Positions 60,087 through 64,000 of a stretch of 64,000 nt of DNA are shown piece after piece. The stretch is from Streptomyces sp. NBC_01788 (lineage in GTDB: Bacteria > Actinomycetota > Actinomycetes > Streptomycetales > Streptomycetaceae): NCBI RefSeq assembly GCF_035917575.1, contig NZ_CP109090.1, forward strand, positions 7,750,001 through 7,814,000, read 5' to 3'. Within the stretch, counting starts at the first letter, position 1, and every line of letters starts with the position of its first letter. Position numbers and translations under genes: made by a program. The notes beneath the pieces were generated by a model. It saw only the letters and a program-made list of their open reading frames with translations, searched no databases and was not told the DNA's origin.

Positions 60087-61151
60087 TCACATCCTCAGAT
60101 CGCCGATCCCCAGCGAGCCGTCCGCGGCCGGCGTCCGGACCACCGCCGGCACGGGCTCGGTCCCGTCGGCGCCTCCGCCGCCCTCCTCGCTCGCACGCTC
60201 GGCCGGCGCGTCGGGGAGCTCGTCGAGGAAGTCACTGGTGGGCACGGCGAACAACGACCCGGTCACCGCGGTGGAGAAGTCCAGGATCCGGTCGTGGGTG
60301 GCGGGCGGTGCGCCCAGGAACATGCGCTCCAGCATCCGCTCGATCACGGCCGGAGTACGGGCGTAGCCGATGAAGTACGTGCCGAACTCGCCCTGCCCCA
60401 CGGTCCCGAAGGGCATGTTGTCACGCAGGATCTCGTGCTTCGTCCCGTCCGGGTCCTCGATCGTGGTCATCGCCACGTGCGAGTCGGCGGGCTTGACCGC
60501 GTCGTCCAGTTCGATGTCGGACAGCTTCCGGCGGCCGATCACCATCTCCTGCGCCTCCACCGGCAGCGCGTTCCACGCCTCCAGATCGTGCACGTACTTC
60601 TGCACGGCCACATAGCTGCCCCCGGCGAACTCCGGGTCCTCGTCGCCGATCAGGACCGCCGTGTGCGCCGCCCGGCCCGTCGGGTTCTCCGTGCCGTCCA
60701 CGAAACCGAGCAGGTCCCGCACGTCCAAGTACTTGAATCCATGCACCTCGTCCCGCACGGCGACGACGCCGCGAATCCGTTCCATGATCTCGGAGGCCAG
60801 CGCGAAGCAGAGGTCCGGGCGGGCCGCGCGGATGTGGAACAGCAGGTCGCCGGGGGTGGAGACCGCCCGGTGCCGCGCCCCGGCCAGCTCGCGGAACCGA
60901 TGCAGCTCCGCCGGACGCGGGCCCGCGAACAGCCGGTCCCAGGCCTCCGAGCCGACGCCCACGACCACGCTCAGCTTCCCCTCCGGCGTCGCCCGGAACC
61001 CGACCGCCTTCTGCAGCCCGTTCAGTTCGGTCAACGTGTCCCGTACGACAGGCTCGCCGCCCCGGTCGATGGTCAGGACCAGGAAGATCGCCGCACCTGT
61101 CAGCGGGGACAGCACCGGCTGGGGCTCCGGGGTCCGGGAGTCTGCGTACAC
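60087..61151 (-). CDS. DyP-type heme peroxidase, encapsulin cargo
   Basis: A 354-residue heme peroxidase. The DyP signature GFVDGTENP (149-157) with catalytic Asp152, heme-binding His225 (DSHVAM) and distal Arg243 (ILRDNMPFG) are visible. After the domain (about 310) a disordered acidic, Gly-rich linker leads to the C-terminal targeting peptide DGSLGIGDLRM (344-354), a close match to known SLGIGSL-type encapsulin-loading peptides. It oxidises dyes, phenols or other reductants with hydrogen peroxide. It is first in the operon with the shell gene. GTG 61151 follows GGAAGGGG. Confidence 0.94.
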   Translation of the reverse strand: MYADSRTPEPQPVLSPLTGAAIFLVLTIDRGGEPVVRDTLTELNGLQKAVGFRATPEGKLSVVVGVGSEAWDRLFAGPRPAELHRFRELAGARHRAVSTPGDLLFHIRAARPDLCFALASEIMERIRGVVAVRDEVHGFKYLDVRDLLGFVDGTENPTGRAAHTAVLIGDEDPEFAGGSYVAVQKYVHDLEAWNALPVEAQEMVIGRRKLSDIELDDAVKPADSHVAMTTIEDPDGTKHEILRDNMPFGTVGQGEFGTYFIGYARTPAVIERMLERMFLGAPPATHDRILDFSTAVTGSLFAVPTSDFLDELPDAPAERASEEGGGGADGTEPVPAVVRTPAADGSLGIGDLRM

Positions 61152-61363
61152 GGAGCACGCCCCTTCCTGACGGTCACGGGCGGGCACCTGTTCACCGTAT
61201 GGCCGGTACTCGGCACCCGCCACCGCGTCTCGGCCGCCCAGGTCCGGACCGCGCGGCGACCGGTTTGACTTGCCGCGCGCCCGTGGGAGCCTGTAGGAAG
61301 GGCTGCCCGAGGGGGAGGACGGCCAGGTCAGGACCAGGCGTTCCTTCTGCGAGAAGACATGCC

Positions 61364-61588
61364 ATGAACGACACAGACGACTTCACGCGGTGGCTCACGA
61401 GTCACACCGACGAGCTGAACCGCCTGGGATCCCTCGCCCGTTCCGTCGCGAACGACCCCCAATGGCCCGTGACGGCCACGATCGAGACCTACCGCGAGTA
61501 CCTGGAGAGCCGCGGCGCCGCCCCAGAGGTGATCGACACCCTGTCCCGGGCCTGGAGCGAGTTCGAGGACCTGCACCACTTGCACTGA
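61364..61588 (+). CDS. Small YozE SAM-like protein
   Basis: A 74-residue acidic protein. FTRWLTSHTDELNRLGSLARSVANDPQWP followed by YREYLESRGAAPEVIDTLSRAW fits the YozE_SAM_like fold, a short helical domain of unknown role. It lies on its own between two leftward operons. ATG 61364 was chosen because an AGAAGA site lies at suitable distance. Confidence 0.75.
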   Translation: MNDTDDFTRWLTSHTDELNRLGSLARSVANDPQWPVTATIETYREYLESRGAAPEVIDTLSRAWSEFEDLHHLH

Positions 61589-61608
61589 GGACAGGGGACC
61601 GGCGTCCC

Positions 61609-62790
61609 TCAGACGCGCGCCGGCTGTGCCCCGGGGTCGGCATGCTCGTGCTCGCAGGCGTCGTCGATGCCGTAGGTGTCCCAGGCGGGGAACGGGTCGA
61701 CGGGCGGCAGGCTTTCGCCGTCGGCCATGAGGCAGTCGGTCAGTGCCGCGTGCAGTGCTTCCGCGCGCAGGTGCGTGCCGATGAAGACCAGCTCCTGGTC
61801 TTCGGGACTGCCGGCGTCACGGGCGCCGGAGGGTTCGAAACGTGCGACGGACCCGGCCTGTGACCACAGCCCCGTCACCTGCCGGCGGCCGGCCAGGGTG
61901 AAGAACCCCTTGGAGCGCAGCACCTCGCCGAACGCGCCGCTGTCCAGCTTCCCGGTCACGAACGTCCACAGCCGGCCGGGGTGGAACGGCCGCCCGGCGC
62001 GGAAGACGGTCGAGGAGATCCCGTACTCCTCCGTCTCCGGAACGTGGTCGCCGTTCAGCTCCCTCACCCAGCCGGGGGCCTGCTGGGCGCGTTCCAGGTC
62101 GAACAGCCGGGTGCCCAGTACGTCGCCGGCCCGCACCCGGCCGTGGATGGCCGGGACGACGCGCGCGAGCGGGTTGAGGCGGGTGAGCGCGGCCCGCAGC
62201 CGTCCGGCCGACTCCTCTTCGACGAGGTCGAGCTTGTTCAGCACGATGACGTCCGCGAACTCGACCTGGTCCATCAGCAGGTCGCTGACCGTGCGCTCGT
62301 CGTCCTCGTACTGGTCGAGACCGCGCTCGACGAGTTCGTCGCCGCCGGTCAGCTCGGGCAGGAAGCCGGCGGCGTCGACGACCGTGACCATGGTGTCGAG
62401 CCGGGCCGTCTCGGCCAGGGTGGCGCCGTCGTCGCGGGCGAACGCGAACGTGGCCGCCACGGGCAGGGGTTCCGAAATGCCCGAGGACTCGATGAGCAGG
62501 TAGTCGAAGCGGCCCTCGCGGGCCAGCCGGTCCACCTCTTCGAGCAGGTCGTCGCGCAGCGTGCAGCAGATGCAGCCGTTGGTCATCTCGACCAGGCGTT
62601 CCTCGGTGCGTGAGAGGGCCGCCTCACCGCCGCGCACCAGGGCGGCGTCGATGTTGACCTCGCTCATGTCGTTGACGATGACGGCGACGCGCAGCCCCTC
62701 ACGGTTGGCGAGGACGTGGTTGAGGAGGGTCGTCTTGCCCGCGCCGAGGAATCCGGACAGGACCGTGACGGGGAGTCGGTCGGAAGGCAT
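61609..62790 (-). CDS. CobW/COG0523 family GTPase (zinc metallochaperone type)
   Basis: A 393-residue P-loop GTPase. Walker A is GFLGAGKTT (13-21), the metal-binding motif GCICC (72-76) contains CxCC, the switch/G4 motif is [12 protein letters not shown], and a CobW C-terminal domain (about 260-375) is followed by a His/Asp-rich tail ([10 protein letters not shown]). These GTPases deliver zinc or other metals to target proteins under starvation. The gene starts 6 bases after the L32 stop and is in its operon, downstream of a Zur-type box. Confidence 0.92.
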   Translation of the reverse strand: MPSDRLPVTVLSGFLGAGKTTLLNHVLANREGLRVAVIVNDMSEVNIDAALVRGGEAALSRTEERLVEMTNGCICCTLRDDLLEEVDRLAREGRFDYLLIESSGISEPLPVAATFAFARDDGATLAETARLDTMVTVVDAAGFLPELTGGDELVERGLDQYEDDERTVSDLLMDQVEFADVIVLNKLDLVEEESAGRLRAALTRLNPLARVVPAIHGRVRAGDVLGTRLFDLERAQQAPGWVRELNGDHVPETEEYGISSTVFRAGRPFHPGRLWTFVTGKLDSGAFGEVLRSKGFFTLAGRRQVTGLWSQAGSVARFEPSGARDAGSPEDQELVFIGTHLRAEALHAALTDCLMADGESLPPVDPFPAWDTYGIDDACEHEHADPGAQPARV

Positions 62791-62796
62791 CGGCGG

Positions 62797-62967
62797 TCAG
62801 CCCTCGGGGCGCAGCAGGCCGCGCTCGTAGGCCTTCACGAGCCGCTGGGGCACGAGGTACGCGACGCCGTCGACGGTGACCGGGACGAGGGCGGGTGTGG
62901 CCGCCTTCCACTGGGCGCGGCGGTGGCGGGTGTTGCTGCGGGACATCTTGCGCTTGGGAACGGCCAT
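62797..62967 (-). CDS. rpmF: Ribosomal protein bL32, cysteine-free (zinc-independent) paralog
   Basis: A 56-residue protein beginning [20 protein letters not shown], the typical bL32 start. The canonical form has a CxxC...CxxC zinc ribbon at its C-terminus; this one has no cysteine at all. It is therefore the C-minus paralog, which replaces zinc-binding L32 when zinc is scarce and frees zinc stored in ribosomes. It is first in an operon with CobW and is controlled by a probable Zur box. Confidence 0.93.
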   Translation of the reverse strand: MAVPKRKMSRSNTRHRRAQWKAATPALVPVTVDGVAYLVPQRLVKAYERGLLRPEG

Positions 62968-63015
62968 GGGGTCCTCCTGGTTCGGGTCACCTTCGGTGAG
63001 CACCAGGAGGCTACA

Positions 63016-63030
63016 TGAAAACGAATCTCA
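63016..63030 (-). promoter_or_regulatory. Zur box
   Basis: TGAAAACGAATCTCA (63016-63030) closely fits the Streptomyces Zur consensus, TGAAAAYGATTTTCA, with the symmetric outer TGA/TCA. It lies 48 bases upstream of the bL32 start and would repress the L32-CobW operon when zinc is abundant. Confidence 0.75.
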
Positions 63031-63050
63031 TTACTATTTGAGGGAAGGGC

Positions 63051-63082
63051 CGAGGCCGGCACCTTCGGGGGTGCCGGCCTCG
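63051..63082 (-). terminator. Terminator of the His-rich gene
   Basis: CGAGGCCGGCACC (63051-63063) pairs perfectly with GGTGCCGGCCTCG (63070-63082) around TTCGGG. It lies 26 bases after the leftward His-rich stop and separates that gene from the zinc operon. Confidence 0.85.
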
Positions 63083-63107
63083 GGTCGCTCGGGGGCTTCC
63101 GTCTGCG

Positions 63108-63410
63108 TCAGTGGTCGTCCCAGTGCCCCTCGTGGGTGGCGTGGCGGTGTCCGTCGTGCGCGTAGTCGACGTGGTCCTCGTGGGGCACGGCCACATGTCC
63201 GCAGCCCTCGCCGTGCTGGTGGTCGTGGTGGGCGTGGGTGGTGTGGCCGGTGGTCACGCACTCGTCGACATGGCCGTCGTGGAGCTTGTGGAGGTGTCCG
63301 TCGTGCGCGTAGTCGACGTGGTCGCCGTGCGGGACGGCGACGTGACCGCAGCCCTCGCCGTGGCTGTGGGTGTGGTCGTCGTGGGTGCGGTGTGCGGCGG
63401 CGGTGCTCAT
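63108..63410 (-). CDS. Histidine-rich metal-binding protein with a duplicated module
   Basis: A 100-residue soluble protein rich in His, Asp and Gly. Two copies of HGEGCGHVAVPHxDHVDYAHDGHxH (about 15-41 and about 64-92) flank a short linker (HDGHVDECVTTGHTTHA). Each module has one cysteine and many histidines, and is an evident metal store or chaperone, most likely for zinc or nickel. AGGAG lies 8 bases before the ATG. It is divergent from the NiCoT gene and separated from the zinc operon by a terminator. Confidence 0.87.
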   Translation of the reverse strand: MSTAAAHRTHDDHTHSHGEGCGHVAVPHGDHVDYAHDGHLHKLHDGHVDECVTTGHTTHAHHDHQHGEGCGHVAVPHEDHVDYAHDGHRHATHEGHWDDH

Positions 63411-63686
63411 GCGCTGCTCCTGGGGGAGGGGATGTCGTCCGGCGGCCCGCGGGCGGTGCTGTCGCGGGCCGTGCGTCATGAAGTCAATATAGGTCGATTT
63501 GTGAGTATTCGAGGGGGATGCCATGGGGGCTGGGGCGTGCGCTCGGCCTGGCCGGGAGGGGTTCCACGGGGGCAGCCGAATTGACCGCCCCTTTGCTGCC
63601 TCATCCTTGTAGTTGCAACCTATGTGCAGAAACCTGGAGGTGCGGCTGAAGACAGCCGCTCAGCGACGACTAAGGCCCGCATCTCC
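63411..63686. promoter_or_regulatory. Divergent metal-controlled region with Nur-like box
   Basis: 276 bases. On the right, TTGCAA-CCTAT-GTGCAG (63613-63629) matches the Streptomyces Nur box pattern tTGCaa-N5-ttGCAA in its left half and the core GCA of the right. It is followed by a hairpin GCGGCT/AGCCGC (63642-63659) in the transporter's leader. On the left, an AT-richer patch at 63478-63512 (TCAATATAGGTCGATTTGTGA) lies upstream of the His-rich gene and may be its promoter and operator. Confidence 0.6.
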
Positions 63687-64000
63687 ATGCCCACCGCACC
63701 CGGCACCGCTCCCACGAGCCCCGCCGCGACCGCTGCCGCACGGGGCCTCACCTGGCACCGCGTCCGCACGTCGATGACGCGGAGGGAGTGGGCCGGTGCC
63801 GGCGGGATGGCCGCCTTCATCCTCGCGCTGCACGTCATCGGCTGGTTCGCACTGGTCGCGATCGTCGCACCGCGGCACTACAGCGTGGGCACCCAGGCCT
63901 TCGGTACGGGCATGGGAGTCACCGCCTACACGCTCGGCATGCGGCACGCCTTCGACGCCGACCACATCGCCGCGATCGACAACACCACCCGCAAGATGAT
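63687..64000 (+). CDS. Nickel/cobalt transporter (NiCoT/HoxN family), 5' part only
   Basis: About 104 residues are visible before the window ends. A Thr/Ala/Pro-rich N-terminus leads to the first helix (MAAFILALHVIGWFALVAIVAP). The NiCoT signature RHAFDADHIAAIDNTTRKM then appears; its HxxxxDH motif is the high-affinity Ni/Co binding element. It imports nickel or cobalt. A Nur-like site lies about 58 bases upstream of the ATG, which suggests nickel repression. Confidence 0.92.
   Translation, partial: MPTAPGTAPTSPAATAAARGLTWHRVRTSMTRREWAGAGGMAAFILALHVIGWFALVAIVAPRHYSVGTQAFGTGMGVTAYTLGMRHAFDADHIAAIDNTTRKM

Noticed and set aside
63411..63686. Cobalamin riboswitch before the nickel/cobalt transporter
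   Set aside because: No B12-box-like sequence is visible in the leader. The Nur-like inverted repeat explains the region better.

Overview
The window is 64 kb of a Streptomyces chromosome, or that of a very close actinomycete. GC content is very high throughout, and third codon positions are almost always G or C. GTG starts, purine-rich Shine-Dalgarno sites and ATGA/GTGA stop-start overlaps recur. Several loci are typical of the genus: a Cvn (conservon) GTPase operon, paired DUF2264/hydroxyacid dehydrogenase genes, Zur-type zinc genes, a cell-wall hydrolase behind a structured leader, and NarL-type two-component pairs. I saw no rRNA, tRNA, CRISPR array, prophage or intact insertion sequence. 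Most of the region looks like ordinary chromosome with accessory metabolism.

Layout. 1-2.5 kb: a Cvn operon whose Roadblock gene is an internal duplication. 3-5.9 kb: a DUF2264 glycosidase-like gene and a hydroxyacid dehydrogenase, beside a decayed gene tail and an inverted repeat. 6.3-9.5 kb: a glutamate-cysteine ligase-type gene and a flavin monooxygenase, separated by eight 24-bp tandem repeats. 10.3-12.1 kb: a secreted low-complexity protein and a class F sortase. 12.2-14.2 kb: a GNAT-AAA+ fusion and a membrane protein. 14.3-16.1 kb: a two-component pair. 16.2-19.6 kb: a membrane acyltransferase-like protein and a GH35 beta-galactosidase, with a large hairpin between them. 19.7-23.8 kb: a DinB/maleylpyruvate isomerase-like enzyme with its TetR regulator, then an adenylating enzyme lacking its C-terminal lid and a UbiA prenyltransferase. 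24.4-28.6 kb: a two-component pair divergent from an MMPL exporter.

28.6-36.7 kb: a DmpA-type aminopeptidase, a permease remnant, an aldo/keto reductase, a CBS-BON protein, a secreted EEP phosphodiesterase divergent from a sialidase, a small monooxygenase, a membrane-anchored Mrr-type nuclease and a DsrE-like protein. 36.9-40.8 kb: an ABC exporter divergent from a secreted phosphoesterase. 40.8-44.5 kb: a cupredoxin/metallophosphoesterase/membrane-protein operon divergent from an ECF sigma/zinc anti-sigma pair. 44.7-50.9 kb: a HATPase regulator, MgtC, a VOC protein, a Tat-exported hydrolase, and a LysR/ammonia-lyase/LysE group with a tiny hydrophobic peptide. 50.9-55.4 kb: a GH3 lipoprotein, a lytic transglycosylase behind a probable c-di-AMP riboswitch, a dicarboxylate symporter and a Cys-containing secreted peptide. 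55.5-61.2 kb: a GNAT, an MFS transporter, a pyruvate decarboxylase-type enzyme, and an encapsulin with its DyP peroxidase cargo. 61.3-64 kb: a metal island with a Cys-less L32, a CobW GTPase, a Zur box, a His-rich protein and the start of a NiCoT transporter behind a Nur-like box.

The most interesting points are the tandem Roadblock protein, the amplified sortase-linked surface protein without LPXTG, the cupredoxin/metallophosphoesterase/ECF locus, the encapsulin-DyP-decarboxylase group, the lid-less adenylating enzyme paired with UbiA, and the metal island. All functions are inferred from sequence alone; no database search was run.
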